Shown: positions 16,248 to 25,889, counted from the first letter of the stretch. The stretch: 64,000 bases of DNA from Candidatus Aminicenantota bacterium (GCA_014360005.1 JACIYI010000002.1:1-64000), one strand, 5' to 3'. Notes: a model not told the origin generated them from the sequence alone. Numbers and translations are program-made.

Positions 16248-17531
16248 TCACAGCACAACTTTTTTCTTACGCCACTTGAGCTTCATGGTCAGCACCCGGT
16301 CGGTGGAGAAAATCCTGGTCGTCCACCAGAGCATGACTACCACGAACAGGAAATTGTAGATGATGCCGAACCAGAGCATATTCATGTGACCGAACATAAT
16401 GTTCTGGGTAGCGAAAAATGGATGAGAAAAAGGAATGGCCAGAACCAGAATCTTGGCTGGCAGAGACATGGTGTTGATATCAGTGAAAAGACTGACAAAA
16501 TATGGTATTAAAACCAGGAAAACTAAAGGAGCCTGAAGGTTCATGGCCGTGCGGTAATCTTCTGCCAGAACACCGAGAATGGTAGCCAGTGACAGGGCAC
16601 AGAGAATGGCCAGGAAAAGGGAAATACCAAAGAGAACATAACCCTGGGTATTTATGGTCAGGCCGAGTTGTTTCATGATGGGAGCGACTCCGCTCAGCGC
16701 CCGGGAAACATCACCGGTAGTAAAACTGAAAGCATTGCGAAAACCAAACATGTAGACTGCCGCCGACAGCAGACCGACCAGTCCGGCTGCCAGCATCTTG
16801 GCGGTGACAATTGACCCCCTGGAAATCGGAACTGTCAATATGGTCTCCAGGGTCTTATTCTGCTTTTCCATGGCAATGGCGGTGATGACCATCTGAGCAG
16901 AATACATAATAATCATCATCAGAATGATCGGCAGAATGAAGCTCTGACTATACAGGCTACCGACGACAGCCGAGGTCGAACCCTCTGCCATCTGCTCCCG
17001 GACTATAACAAATTCCCGGCTTTTAATTGGCGCTTTAAGCAGACTGGGGTCCAGGTCAGGCACTTTTTTCTTTAAAAAATCGTTGGACAGAAAATCATTA
17101 GTGGCCCTAAGCACGGCGTTAACTATCTCTGACTTCCGTATTCCTGTTAGAGAAATCCCTCTCAAATAGGAGTAAATTTCAACCTGGCTGGCCTGAAAAC
17201 TGGTAACAGAATCGCCGAATCCAGGCGGAATGACTAGCAGAAGATCAAGATCGCTATTTCTAATCTCAGCTATCACTTCTTCCTTATCCCCGCTTTTCTC
17301 CACTATTATGAAGTTGGCCATATTTAGAGCGGCCAGAATGTTTCTGGAAATCTCAGATTGATCCAGGTCCAGCACGGCGATTTTCTGCTTGGCCATGGCC
17401 CTCTTCATCTCTGATCTGGTAACATTACCGATAAAGTTGAAGATCAACAGCATCACGACCAGAGAAATAATCAGCTGTTTATTCAAAAGTTCTTTTATTT
17501 CTTTTATCAGAAGATGGCTGAAGTTTTTCAT
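16248..17531 (-). CDS. ABC-2 type exporter permease (NatB-like)
   Basis: 427 residues. One N-terminal membrane segment (about 20-38) is followed by a roughly 150-residue extracytoplasmic domain and then about five C-terminal membrane segments (from about 200). This is the layout of ABC-2/NatB-type permeases. Its ATG overlaps the stop of the ATPase gene upstream (ATGA), so the two are translationally coupled and form one exporter. NatAB relatives export Na+ or drugs; the substrate here is not evident. MEKQNKTLETILTVPISRGSIV is a conserved cytoplasmic loop of the family. Confidence 0.8.
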   Translation of the reverse strand: MKNFSHLLIKEIKELLNKQLIISLVVMLLIFNFIGNVTRSEMKRAMAKQKIAVLDLDQSEISRNILAALNMANFIIVEKSGDKEEVIAEIRNSDLDLLLVIPPGFGDSVTSFQASQVEIYSYLRGISLTGIRKSEIVNAVLRATNDFLSNDFLKKKVPDLDPSLLKAPIKSREFVIVREQMAEGSTSAVVGSLYSQSFILPIILMMIIMYSAQMVITAIAMEKQNKTLETILTVPISRGSIVTAKMLAAGLVGLLSAAVYMFGFRNAFSFTTGDVSRALSGVAPIMKQLGLTINTQGYVLFGISLFLAILCALSLATILGVLAEDYRTAMNLQAPLVFLVLIPYFVSLFTDINTMSLPAKILVLAIPFSHPFFATQNIMFGHMNMLWFGIIYNFLFVVVMLWWTTRIFSTDRVLTMKLKWRKKKVVL

Positions 17532-18250
17532 TGGACGGCTCTCCTGAAAACGATTTCCAGGTTGTCGGCCTGGTATTTTTCTTTCAAGGCCCGCGGCGTG
17601 CCAGAATCAAGGATAACGCCCCGGTCGATCAGGGCCACCCGGTCCGACAGGAATTCCACTTCCAGCATGTTGTGCGATGAGAGCAAGACTGCCACCCCTT
17701 CTTTAGTGAAACCTTTTATCATCTCCCTGACTTCCAGGGAATTGATGACATCCAGGCCGGAAGTGGGCTCATCCAGGATGGCCAGCGCCGGCTTGGTCAT
17801 CAGGGCCCGGGCCAGCAGCAGCTTTCGGGTCATGCCCTTGCTGTAGGTGCCGGCCTTATCCTTGAGTCTTTCGCCCAGTCCGGAAATGCCTATCGCTCGC
17901 TCCACAAACAGTCGGGCTTCTGGTTCATTGGAAGCGTAGAACCTGGCCATGAAATTCAGGTAATCAATCCCCTTCATGTTACGGTAAGCCCCGGCCTCTT
18001 CGGGCAGGTAGCTTATCTTTTCCCGGAACTTTTCCGGGTTTTTCTTCAGGTCAAAACCCAGAAAAGTCACCCGCCCGTCGCTGGGCGTCAGCAGAGTGGA
18101 AATTATTCTCAGGGTGGTGGTCTTGCCGGCTCCGTTGGGGCCGATCAGGCCGAAAATTTCGCCCTCTTCCACCATGAAACTTATACCCTTGAGGGCTTCC
18201 AGGCTGCCGTATTTCTTTTTGAGTCCTTCTACTTCCAGAACTGGGGCCAT
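17528..18250 (-). CDS. ABC transporter ATP-binding protein (NatA-like)
   Basis: 240 residues with Walker A GPNGAGKTT, Q-loop region YLPEEAGAYRNM, a signature replaced by YSKGMTRKLLLARAL (common in NatA/CcmA-type ATPases), Walker B LAILDEPTSGLD and the switch-loop histidine in LLSSHNMLE. A perfect AAGGAGGT precedes the ATG. It overlaps the permease gene by 4 nt and powers that exporter. Confidence 0.88.
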   Translation of the reverse strand: MAPVLEVEGLKKKYGSLEALKGISFMVEEGEIFGLIGPNGAGKTTTLRIISTLLTPSDGRVTFLGFDLKKNPEKFREKISYLPEEAGAYRNMKGIDYLNFMARFYASNEPEARLFVERAIGISGLGERLKDKAGTYSKGMTRKLLLARALMTKPALAILDEPTSGLDVINSLEVREMIKGFTKEGVAVLLSSHNMLEVEFLSDRVALIDRGVILDSGTPRALKEKYQADNLEIVFRRAVQ

Positions 18251-18319
18251 CCGGACCTCCTTTCAGGTTTTTTTATTTATACGAATTATATTGATAAAAG
18301 TTGGGTTTGGAAAGAATTA

Positions 18320-18895
18320 TTATCCGTTTGCTGTTTCTCCGGGCAGTGTATAATCGAGCTCTTCGGCCCCGACAATGCCGCCGGACAGGATCACCTTCAT
18401 GGCCTCCTGCACCGACCAGGGCAGCAACCTGATTTCGCTCTCCCCGATAATGACCGTAAAACCGGTGGTCACGTTAGGTGCAGTGGGAATGAAAAGCTTG
18501 ACCAGGCTCTCCCCGGTCTTTTTATCCCTGATGCGCCCGGTGACAAAGCCGATTGACCACAGCCCGGGCCGGAACTGCTCCACCAGGGCCACCTGCTGGA
18601 AGGCCTGCTTTTCGGGCAGGGACAAGGCCAGGCCTAACTGTTTGCCCAGGCTGTAGACCGTTTTTATCAGCGGAATTTTCTCCATCACCTTCTCCACCAG
18701 GCCCAGCAGCCTTCGTCCAACCCAGTTGGAAGCCAGCCAGCCCAGCAGGTAAAGCAGCACCAGGATGAGCACCAGGCCCAGCCCGGGAACCCGGAAACCG
18801 ACATAATTTTCGATCAGGGCTACAAATTTCTGGTCAACGTTTAGGTACAGGAATTTAATTACCAGATAGCTGAGATAAACGGGAATCAGGGCCAA
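18320..18895 (-). CDS. DUF502 family inner-membrane protein, 5' end interrupted by an in-frame TAG
   Basis: 191 residues from a TTG at 18895. There are two N-terminal membrane segments (about 1-20 and 38-58), then a soluble domain with KIPLIKTVYSLGKQ, LFIPTAPNVTTGF and the C-terminal VILSGG, all typical of DUF502 proteins, whose function is unknown. The frame continues upstream through one TAG (18911-18913) to ATG 18949, which has a Shine-Dalgarno-like AGGGAG. The 12 codons before the TAG and the 5 after it read as a normal DUF502 N-terminus (NIKR-stop-IFRGF, where related proteins have an aromatic residue). So the TTG start is probably a substitute, and the gene may be a nonsense allele or carry a sequencing error. 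Confidence 0.7.
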   Translation of the reverse strand: MALIPVYLSYLVIKFLYLNVDQKFVALIENYVGFRVPGLGLVLILVLLYLLGWLASNWVGRRLLGLVEKVMEKIPLIKTVYSLGKQLGLALSLPEKQAFQQVALVEQFRPGLWSIGFVTGRIRDKKTGESLVKLFIPTAPNVTTGFTVIIGESEIRLLPWSVQEAMKVILSGGIVGAEELDYTLPGETANG

Positions 18896-18949
18896 GAAAC
18901 CCCGGAAAATCTACCGCTTGATATTCCTGAACAGGCTCTTGGGATTCAT
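18896..18949 (-). other. Displaced original 5' end of the DUF502 gene with amber codon
   Basis: ATG at 18949-18947, 11 sense codons, then TAG at 18913-18911, in frame with the DUF502 coding sequence. A single base change from TAC or TAT would restore the full-length protein of about 209 residues. Confidence 0.7.
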
Positions 18950-19139
18950 TTCAGACTCTCCCTGGCCGGACGCAGCTTTAGGTATAGGCAAAAGTCAAGG
19001 CGGAGGCGCTGCCCGGCCTGAATTCAGTCGCTGAATAATACTATAGAGAAAATTAGACAAAGGCAAACGGTGGTCAGGCAGGCTATTCTATGGGTAATAA
19101 CGATCCCAGATTTTTTCCGGACGGGTCCGGGAGAAATCC

Positions 19140-19823
19140 CTACTTCAGGCGGCTCTTCACTGCTTTCCAGTTGAGGTTCTTGAAAAAGGCGTCAATATAA
19201 TCGGCTCGCTTCAGCCCGTAATCGGTGATGAAGGCATGCTCAAAGACATCCATGATGAGCAGCAACTCACAGCCAGCCGGGTGCCCGACATCGTGTTCGT
19301 TGACCCAGAAATTTAAGAGACGGCCGCTGCGCAGGTCCTGATAAAGTCCGACCCAGCCGATGCCGCGCATGGCTCCGATTGCCCTGAATTCCTTTTCCCA
19401 CAGTTCGTAACTACCGAAGTTGTCAGCAAGCTTCTGGTAAAGCTTGCTGGCGGGAGGCAGGGCTTCCTTGCCGCCGAAATTCTCGAAATAATACTCATGA
19501 AGCCTCATGCCGTTCCATTCCCAGCCCAGCCGACGTTTCAGCTCGGCAAATTCCGGCGTCCCGGCTTTACCGTCCTTGACCATCTGGGCTATGAGCTCCA
19601 GCACCTTGTTGGTGTTGTTGACATAACCCTGATAAAGGGTGAAATGGTTTTTGAGCAGGGTTTCGCTGAAACCCGGCATGCCCAGCAACCCGGAGTAGTC
19701 TTTGGCCTGATAAGTCATATTGTTCCCTCCTTGACTGGCCTGCCCTGAAAATCCTAACCGAGCCCGGAGAACAACCCCCAGGGCTCCAATTAAATTAAGA
19801 AAATTGCGCCTCCTCAAAGCCAC
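19140..19823 (-). CDS. sodA: Fe/Mn superoxide dismutase, possible Tat-exported form
   Basis: The catalytic domain has the Fe/Mn SOD ligand set: His in LKNHFTLYQGYV, His in RLHEYYFENFGG, and Asp and His in MDVFEHAF, with WVNEHDVGHPAG nearby. From GTG 19823 the protein has 227 residues and starts with a twin-arginine-like signal (RRRNFLNLIG plus a short hydrophobic run). From ATG 19718 it has 192 residues and is cytoplasmic. The internal ATG has an excellent AAGGAGGG 6 nt upstream. The upstream GTG has AGAGGG almost touching it, and a TTG at 19817 sits better behind the same purines. Both forms may be made, or the upstream frame may be untranslated. It detoxifies superoxide; the gene stands alone. 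Confidence 0.88.
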   Translation of the reverse strand: MALRRRNFLNLIGALGVVLRARLGFSGQASQGGNNMTYQAKDYSGLLGMPGFSETLLKNHFTLYQGYVNNTNKVLELIAQMVKDGKAGTPEFAELKRRLGWEWNGMRLHEYYFENFGGKEALPPASKLYQKLADNFGSYELWEKEFRAIGAMRGIGWVGLYQDLRSGRLLNFWVNEHDVGHPAGCELLLIMDVFEHAFITDYGLKRADYIDAFFKNLNWKAVKSRLK

Positions 19824-19868
19824 CCCTCTTTCTGGATTCTATTATACACTAAAGAGAATTTTTTGTAA

Positions 19869-20915
19869 TTACTTTTTCTTTCCTTCTTCCTCGGCTTCGG
19901 GCAGCAACCCCACCTTGCGCCGGATTTCCAGGTCAATCTGTCCGGCCAGTTCCCTGTTTTCTTTCAGCAGTTTTTTGACGTTCTCCCGGCCCTGGCCCAG
20001 CCTTTCGCCCCGGTAAGAATACCAGGTGCCGGCCTTTTCCAGGATTCCAAACTGCAGACCGCAGTCCACCAGGTCGCCTTCACGGGAAATGCCCTCGCCG
20101 AAGATAATATCAAACTGGGCTTCCCGGAAGGGCGGGGCCAGCTTGTTCTTGACAATCTTGACCTTGACCCGGCTGCCGACCACTTCCTCGCCCTCCTTCA
20201 GAGTGGCCAGTCTCCTGACATCAATGCGCATCGAAGCATAGAATTTAAGGGCCCGGCCGCCGGTGGTGGTTTCAGGCGAGCCGATAAACACCCCGATTTT
20301 TTCCCGGATCTGGTTGATGAAAATAAAACAGGTCTTAGACTTGCTGACGATGGCCGTCAGCTTCCGCAGGGCCTGCGACATCAGCCTGGCCTGAAGGCCC
20401 ATGTGGGCATCGCCCATATCGCCTTCCAGTTCAGCCTTGGGCACTAGGGCGGCCACCGAATCCACCACGATGACGTCAACCGCTCCGCTCCTGACCAGGA
20501 CCTCGGCAATTTCCAGCGCCTGTTCCCCGTAGTCGGGCTGGGAAATCAACAGCTCATCTACGTTGATGCCGACTTTAGAGGCATACTGGGGGTCAAGGGC
20601 ATGCTCGGCATCGATGAAGGCCGCCTGACCGCCTCTTCTCTGGGCTTCGGCTATAACGTGAAGAGCCAGCGTGGTCTTGCCGGTAGCTTCCGGTCCGAAG
20701 ATTTCCACCACCCGGCCCCGGGGGAAGCCACCGATTCCCAGGCTCAGGTCAAAGGAAATGGAGCCGGTGGGGATGACCTCGGCCTTAACCGCGGCTTCTT
20801 TCTGGCCGAGCTTCATCACCGCACCCTTACCAAACTGCTTTTCAATCTGGGACAGGGCCGCATCCAGGGCTTTACCCCTGGAAGCCTGTTTTTGTTCAGT
20901 TTCATCAGCTTTCAT
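19869..20915 (-). CDS. recA: Recombinase RecA
   Basis: 348 residues. Walker [10 protein letters not shown], Walker [14 protein letters not shown]-binding loop 1 ([19 protein letters not shown]) and loop 2 ([27 protein letters not shown]) are all present, and the acidic C-terminal tail has become a Lys/Glu mix ending EEEGKKK. It forms the filament for homologous recombination and SOS induction. GGAGG lies 6 nt before the ATG. I could not identify a LexA box upstream. It is preceded by fhs on the same strand at 64 nt. Confidence 0.98.
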   Translation of the reverse strand: MKADETEQKQASRGKALDAALSQIEKQFGKGAVMKLGQKEAAVKAEVIPTGSISFDLSLGIGGFPRGRVVEIFGPEATGKTTLALHVIAEAQRRGGQAAFIDAEHALDPQYASKVGINVDELLISQPDYGEQALEIAEVLVRSGAVDVIVVDSVAALVPKAELEGDMGDAHMGLQARLMSQALRKLTAIVSKSKTCFIFINQIREKIGVFIGSPETTTGGRALKFYASMRIDVRRLATLKEGEEVVGSRVKVKIVKNKLAPPFREAQFDIIFGEGISREGDLVDCGLQFGILEKAGTWYSYRGERLGQGRENVKKLLKENRELAGQIDLEIRRKVGLLPEAEEEGKKK

Positions 20916-20979
20916 AATTGCCTCCGATCTCTTAACTATCTACTGGTTTTAACTTCAATACGTTTTCCAGACTCTTGGC

Positions 20980-22611
20980 CTAAATCATGCCGGTAATTTG
21001 GCCCTGGTCATCGACATCAATCTTCTCGGCCTGCGGTGATCTTGGCAGGCCCGGCATGGTCATTATATCACCGCAGAGCACGACCACAAAGCCGGCCCCA
21101 GCGCTGAGCGAAGCCTTGGTCACAGTCAGGGCCCAGCCCTTCGGCCGTCCGAGTTTTTTGGAATCATCCGACAGCGAGGCCTGGGTCTTGGCCACGCAGA
21201 CCGGGGTCTGCCCGAAACCGATTTTTTCGAAAAGCTCCATCTTTTTCCGGGCGGCCGGTTCTATCCGGATTCCGTCTGCTCCATAAATCTTCCTGGCGAT
21301 CGTTTCCACCTTCTGGGCAATGGGCATGTCCAGGGGATAGAGAAAATCAAAATTATTTTTATCCTGGTCGATAGCTTTCATCACCGCTTCGGCCAGCTCC
21401 ACTCCTCCCTCGCTCCCTTTGTTGTAGACATCGCTCAGGGCATAACGGGCTCCTTCCTCTTTCACCAGCTTTATCCAGGTATCAATTTCAGTCGGATAAT
21501 CGGCCGGGAAGAGGTTGAGCACCACGACAAATGGTGTGCCGAATATTTTCATGTTCTCAATGTGTTTTCTCAGGTTATCAAAACCCGCTTCCACCGCCTG
21601 CGGATTTTCCTTGCCCAGCTCGTCCAGTTTCATCCCGCCGTGATATTTTAGGGCCCGCAGGGTGGACACCAGGACAGTGGCGGCTGGCGGGGGAACCTGC
21701 CCGGTGCGGACCACAATATCAAAGAACTTCTCCGCTCCCAGGTCTGAGGCAAAACCGGTCTCAGTCACCACGTAATCGGCCAGGCTGAGGGCCAGGCCAG
21801 TGGCCACCACCGAATTGGTCCCGTGGGCAATGTTGGCGAAGGGACCGCCGTGGATGATAGCCGGGGTGCCTTCCAGGGTCTGGACCAGGTTGGGTTTGAT
21901 GGCATCCTTGAGCAGGGCGGTCATGGCCCCGTCAGCCTTGATGTCCCGGGCAAAAAGCGGTTTGCCGTCCACGGTGAAGCCGATGAGCACATTGCCGACC
22001 CGCCTTTTCAGGTCCTGGAGGTCGCTTGACAGGCAGAGGATGGCCATTAGCTCTGAGGCGGCGGTTATGTCAAACCCGGTTTCCCGGGCAAAAGTCTGAA
22101 AGGTTTCATCCAGCCCGATGATCACCTGGCGCAGGGAGCGGTCGTTCATGTCCAGCACCCTTTTCCAGGTAACCGTCCGACCGTCCAGCAAACCGGTCGG
22201 GCCGTCAAAATGCACCCGGTTATCAACCATGGCCGCCAGCAGGTTGTGGGCCGAAGTAACGGCATGGATATCGCCAGTAAAATGCAGATTTATTTCTTCC
22301 CGTGGGATGACCATAGCTTTGCCGCCGCCGGTGGCTCCGCCTTTAATCCCGAAGACCGGTCCTAAAGACGGCTCGCGCAGGGTGACACAGACTTTCTTCC
22401 CCAGGCGGTTCAGGGCGTCGGCCAGGCCAATAGCAGTGGTGGTTTTGCCCTCGCCGGCCGGCGTCGGGGTCATGGCCGTAACCATAATCAGCTTGCCTTT
22501 TTTCTCAGACAGAAGCGGCTGGTAATCAACCTTGGCTTTGTAGCGTCCGTAATATTCTAGATTCTCTTCCGGAATGCCCAGCCGGGCCGCAATTTCATTT
22601 ATCGGTCTCAT
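20980..22611 (-). CDS. fhs: Formate-tetrahydrofolate ligase
   Basis: About 543 residues. It makes 10-formyl-THF from formate, ATP and THF, feeding C1 metabolism or the methyl branch of the Wood-Ljungdahl pathway. The ATP site TPTPAGEGKTTT, then REPSLGPVFGIKGGATGGG, and FANIAHGTNS are diagnostic. The frame opens 8 codons earlier (22635), but ATG 22611 has GGGAGG 9 nt upstream and begins the usual MRPINEIA. No folD or other pathway gene is nearby, so autotrophy should not be inferred from it alone. Confidence 0.96.
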   Translation of the reverse strand: MRPINEIAARLGIPEENLEYYGRYKAKVDYQPLLSEKKGKLIMVTAMTPTPAGEGKTTTAIGLADALNRLGKKVCVTLREPSLGPVFGIKGGATGGGKAMVIPREEINLHFTGDIHAVTSAHNLLAAMVDNRVHFDGPTGLLDGRTVTWKRVLDMNDRSLRQVIIGLDETFQTFARETGFDITAASELMAILCLSSDLQDLKRRVGNVLIGFTVDGKPLFARDIKADGAMTALLKDAIKPNLVQTLEGTPAIIHGGPFANIAHGTNSVVATGLALSLADYVVTETGFASDLGAEKFFDIVVRTGQVPPPAATVLVSTLRALKYHGGMKLDELGKENPQAVEAGFDNLRKHIENMKIFGTPFVVVLNLFPADYPTEIDTWIKLVKEEGARYALSDVYNKGSEGGVELAEAVMKAIDQDKNNFDFLYPLDMPIAQKVETIARKIYGADGIRIEPAARKKMELFEKIGFGQTPVCVAKTQASLSDDSKKLGRPKGWALTVTKASLSAGAGFVVVLCGDIMTMPGLPRSPQAEKIDVDDQGQITGMI

Positions 22612-22669
22612 TGGCACAAACCTCCCTGTTCGCATTTAACCAGAACTTCTTTTTTTATGCAACCACTTT

Positions 22670-23416
22670 TTAGCTCCTCTGACGGCAGAAATTGACACTG
22701 TAAAAATGAGACTGGTACTTTTCTATCAAACCTTCATCGGCAAAGCTGTAATAGCAGTTGTTCCCGATAATGATGTGGTCCAGCACCCGGATCTGCATCA
22801 CGGCGCAGGCAAAGACCAGGTCGCGGGTGATGTCCCGGTCGCAGCTGGAAGGTTCCGGGTCGCCAGAAGGATGGTTGTGGACGAAAATCAGACTGGCCGC
22901 TTCATATTTCAGGGCCTGCTTGATGACTTCCCGGGGATAAACGGCGCTGGAATCAACCGTCCCCTCAAACAGGGTTTTCTCTTCCAGAATCTGGTTTTTG
23001 GTATTTAGAAAAAGAACTTTGAAAACCTCAATTTTCAGGTCACGCAGGCTGTAATAGAGGTAATCAAAGACTTCCCGGGACGACTTGCAGACCGGCCTTT
23101 TTATTATGCAATCCTTGAGATAACGCCGGGCCACTTCGTGCACCAGCTTCAGGCCGAAGATGTTCTTGGGACCGATGCCCTTTATTTTCTGCAGCTCCAG
23201 GGGGTCGGCCTCCATGACCGCTTTGAATGACCGGAACTCTTTCAGGGCCAGGCGGGCTGCTTCCCGACAGTCCTTGCGCGGCGTTCCCAGGGTCAGCAGC
23301 AGTTCTACAATCTCATAATCCAGGAAACCAGCCAGGCCGCCCTTCAGGAATTTTTCCCTCAGTCTTTGCCGGTGCCCTTCATAAGCCGCTTTAACCATCG
23401 GTTCCAGTTCAGACAT
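22670..23416 (-). CDS. radC: RadC-family JAB/MPN protein
   Basis: 248 residues. An N-terminal helix-hairpin-helix segment (KIKGIGPKNIFGLKLVHEVARRY) is followed by the JAMM metal site: EVFKVLFLN, then HNHPSGDPEPSSCD. The family was named for DNA repair, but its role is not established. GGAG lies 8 nt before ATG 23416. A GTG two codons earlier is too close to that site to be used. Confidence 0.93.
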   Translation of the reverse strand: MSELEPMVKAAYEGHRQRLREKFLKGGLAGFLDYEIVELLLTLGTPRKDCREAARLALKEFRSFKAVMEADPLELQKIKGIGPKNIFGLKLVHEVARRYLKDCIIKRPVCKSSREVFDYLYYSLRDLKIEVFKVLFLNTKNQILEEKTLFEGTVDSSAVYPREVIKQALKYEAASLIFVHNHPSGDPEPSSCDRDITRDLVFACAVMQIRVLDHIIIGNNCYYSFADEGLIEKYQSHFYSVNFCRQRS

Positions 23417-23533
23417 GGCCACACTCCAATTAGAGGTCGGATTGGCAGGGAGCAGTGTGTTTATAGAAAAAGACGTGGCCCGAGCTATTTTTTTCCCACT
23501 GGCTAAGGAAGAATTTTTAGGCGGCCGCTACTC

Positions 23534-25312
23534 CTACTCGGCATACATACTGTCGATCAGGTTGCGGTATCTGTCCTCGACGATTTTCCGGCGCACCTTA
23601 AGGGTTGGGGTCATCTCGCCGGCTTCAATCTCGAAATCCCGGTCCATCAGGCTAATCTTCTTGATTTTTTCGTAGGAAGCCAGGTGGGGAGTCAGGCGGT
23701 CCATCTCGGTCAGGTAAAACTCGTAGATTTCCGGGCGGCCAATCAACTCCTGCCGGTTGGCGAAAGCTATGTTATTTTCCCTGGCATAGATTTCCAGCTT
23801 GTCAAAATCGGGCACAATCAGGGCCGAGACGAACTTGCGGTGGTTGCCGACGACCACGGCATTGGCTATGTAGGGACTGGTCTTGAGGGTGTTCTCAATG
23901 GGCTGAGGGGCCACATTTTTTCCGCCGGCGGTGACAATGATGTCTTTCTTGCGGTCGGTGATGACCAAGTAGCCATCCTTATCCAGGTAGCCGATATCGC
24001 CAGTTTTGAACCAGCCATCTTCAAAAGCTTCCCTGGTCTCGGCTTCTTTCTTGAAGTAACCTTTCATGATATTCGGGCCGCGGGCCCAGATTTCGCCGTC
24101 AGGAGCTATCTTAACCTCAACCCCGGGGACAATCTTGCCAACCGAACCAAAACGGAAATCTTCCAGGCGATTGACGGCGATGACCGGGGAGGTCTCGATC
24201 AGTCCGTAACCTTCAATCACCAGGATACCCATGGCGTAGAAAAACTCAGCAATGTCGCGGGAAAGAGGCGCCCCGCCGGAAACAAAAAACCGGACTCGGC
24301 CGCCAGTTTTCTCTACTATTTTGGAAAAGACCAGTTTGTAAGCCAGCCGGTAGCGGAACTTCAGCCAGAAAGAAATTTTTTCTTTGTTAATCTTCTTCTG
24401 GGCATGCTTACGGCCAACTTTCAAAGCCCAGAAGAATATCTTCTTCTTGAGACTGGAAGAGCTGAGCACATTATCTATGACCCGGGCGTAGAATTTATCA
24501 AACAGCCGGGGGACACTGACCATGATGGTCGGCCGGGCCTCCACCAGGTTCTGGGCCACGGTATCGACACTTTCGGCATAGGCAATAGTGGCTCCAACGT
24601 AGACCCAGGCAAAGGTGCACATTCTTTCCAGAACATGAGACAGAGGCAGGAAGCTCAGGGCCGTATCCTTATTGGTAAATTCAATCACCGAGCGCAGGGC
24701 CTGAACGTTGCTTACCAGGTTGTAATGACTGAGCATGGCTCCCTTAGGCATCCCCGTTGTCCCCGAAGTGTAGATGATGGTGGCCAGGTCATCCGGGCCG
24801 ATCGACAGGGCGATTTTCTCAAATTCTTCCGGGTTCTGCTGGTTGAGTTTCTCCCCTTCCTTCTCCACCTCTTTCAGGGGCAGGACTCCGGCCGGGGCCA
24901 GGTCCTCAATCATTATATACTTTACAACCAGCGGCAATTCAGGCTTGATCACCTCCAGCTTGGCCCACATCTCCGGGTTGGAACAAACCACAAACCTGGC
25001 CTCGGAATCGTTGATGATGTACTTGATCTGGGGCGGCGTGAGCGAAGTATAAATTGGCACCGTCACTGCCCCCAGGCAGATGGCCGCCAGGTCCACCATC
25101 ACCCATTCGGGCCGGTTCTCGGAAAGAATGATCAGTTTATCTTCCCGTCTTAAACCCAGCGCCCGGAGGCCGGCCGAGATATTCCTGACCCGCCGCGAGA
25201 ATTCAGCCGTGGAAATCGGGCGGTACTGCCCTTCTCTCTTGACCAGCATCAAAGCCTCTTTCTGATAAGTCTTTTCGGTATTCAAGAAGACTTTGGCTAG
25301 GGTGTTAATCAT
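23534..25312 (-). CDS. fadD: Long-chain fatty acid-CoA ligase (AMP-forming)
   Basis: 592 residues, an ANL enzyme of the FadD15/AACS group, which activates long-chain fatty acids for lipid synthesis or degradation. Motifs: YTSGTTGMPKGAMLSH (P-loop), FLPLSHVLERM, GYGLIETSPV, KTGDIGYLDKDGYLVITDRKKDIIVTAGGKNVAP and the C-terminal TLKVRRKIV. AAGGAGAG lies before the ATG. No beta-oxidation genes adjoin it. It is a different subfamily from the AcsA-like ligase at 9.0-10.7 kb. Confidence 0.92.
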   Translation of the reverse strand: MINTLAKVFLNTEKTYQKEALMLVKREGQYRPISTAEFSRRVRNISAGLRALGLRREDKLIILSENRPEWVMVDLAAICLGAVTVPIYTSLTPPQIKYIINDSEARFVVCSNPEMWAKLEVIKPELPLVVKYIMIEDLAPAGVLPLKEVEKEGEKLNQQNPEEFEKIALSIGPDDLATIIYTSGTTGMPKGAMLSHYNLVSNVQALRSVIEFTNKDTALSFLPLSHVLERMCTFAWVYVGATIAYAESVDTVAQNLVEARPTIMVSVPRLFDKFYARVIDNVLSSSSLKKKIFFWALKVGRKHAQKKINKEKISFWLKFRYRLAYKLVFSKIVEKTGGRVRFFVSGGAPLSRDIAEFFYAMGILVIEGYGLIETSPVIAVNRLEDFRFGSVGKIVPGVEVKIAPDGEIWARGPNIMKGYFKKEAETREAFEDGWFKTGDIGYLDKDGYLVITDRKKDIIVTAGGKNVAPQPIENTLKTSPYIANAVVVGNHRKFVSALIVPDFDKLEIYARENNIAFANRQELIGRPEIYEFYLTEMDRLTPHLASYEKIKKISLMDRDFEIEAGEMTPTLKVRRKIVEDRYRNLIDSMYAE

Positions 25313-25371
25313 ACCTTCTCTCCTTTCTCGCCTTTTTCCGGTTGCACCTTCAGTTTATCTTTATACTGACT

Positions 25372-25869
25372 TTAAGCCCCGGCGGCAAGAACTTTTTTCT
25401 CATGCTGCAGCAGCCATTTCTTTCTCCAGAGACCGCCCCCGAAACCGGTCAGGCTGCCGTCGGAACCGATCACCCTGTGGCAGGGCACGAAAATAACCAC
25501 CGGGTTCCTGTTATTGGCTCCGCCAACAGCCCGGGCTGCCCCTGGCCGGCCGCAGGAGCGGGCCACCTGGCCGTAGCTTCTGGTCTGGCCAAAGGGAATC
25601 TCCCTCAGCCGGGCCCAGACTTTTTTCTGAAAGGGTGTGCCGTCGAGGTTGAGCTTCACCGAAAACTCGGTCCTCCGGCCGTCAAAATACTCAGCCAGCT
25701 GCCGATAGGCTTCCCGGAGAGCAGCCGGGGCCGCTGGCAGTCTGGCTTCTGTCTCGGCCGCAAGCCAGCGCGCTGTCTTTTTCCCCCGGAGGAAGGTGCA
25801 GGACTCCACTCCCCGGACCCCTCCCCTGATTTCTATAATTCCTATGGGAGAACGGTAATATAATTCCAT
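25372..25869 (-). CDS. ogt: Methylated-DNA-[protein]-cysteine S-methyltransferase
   Basis: 165 residues. It removes O6-methyl groups from guanine by suicidal transfer to the cysteine in PCHRVIG (Cys130). The C-terminal DNA-binding half (FQKKVWARLREIPFGQTRSYGQVA ... GFGGGLWRKKWLL) is complete. The N-terminal half is short, as in Ogt rather than Ada. The start has only a weak ribosome site and lies 20 nt after the NYN gene's stop, suggesting coupling. Confidence 0.95.
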   Translation of the reverse strand: MELYYRSPIGIIEIRGGVRGVESCTFLRGKKTARWLAAETEARLPAAPAALREAYRQLAEYFDGRRTEFSVKLNLDGTPFQKKVWARLREIPFGQTRSYGQVARSCGRPGAARAVGGANNRNPVVIFVPCHRVIGSDGSLTGFGGGLWRKKWLLQHEKKVLAAGA

Positions 25870-25889
25870 AGGCTTTCAGTTCGGACGAT

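Noticed and set aside
23684-25153. Plus-strand open frame of 489 codons opposite the acyl-CoA ligase
   Set aside because: Antisense to a conserved ANL enzyme. Low-complexity composition and no motif make it a shadow frame despite its length.
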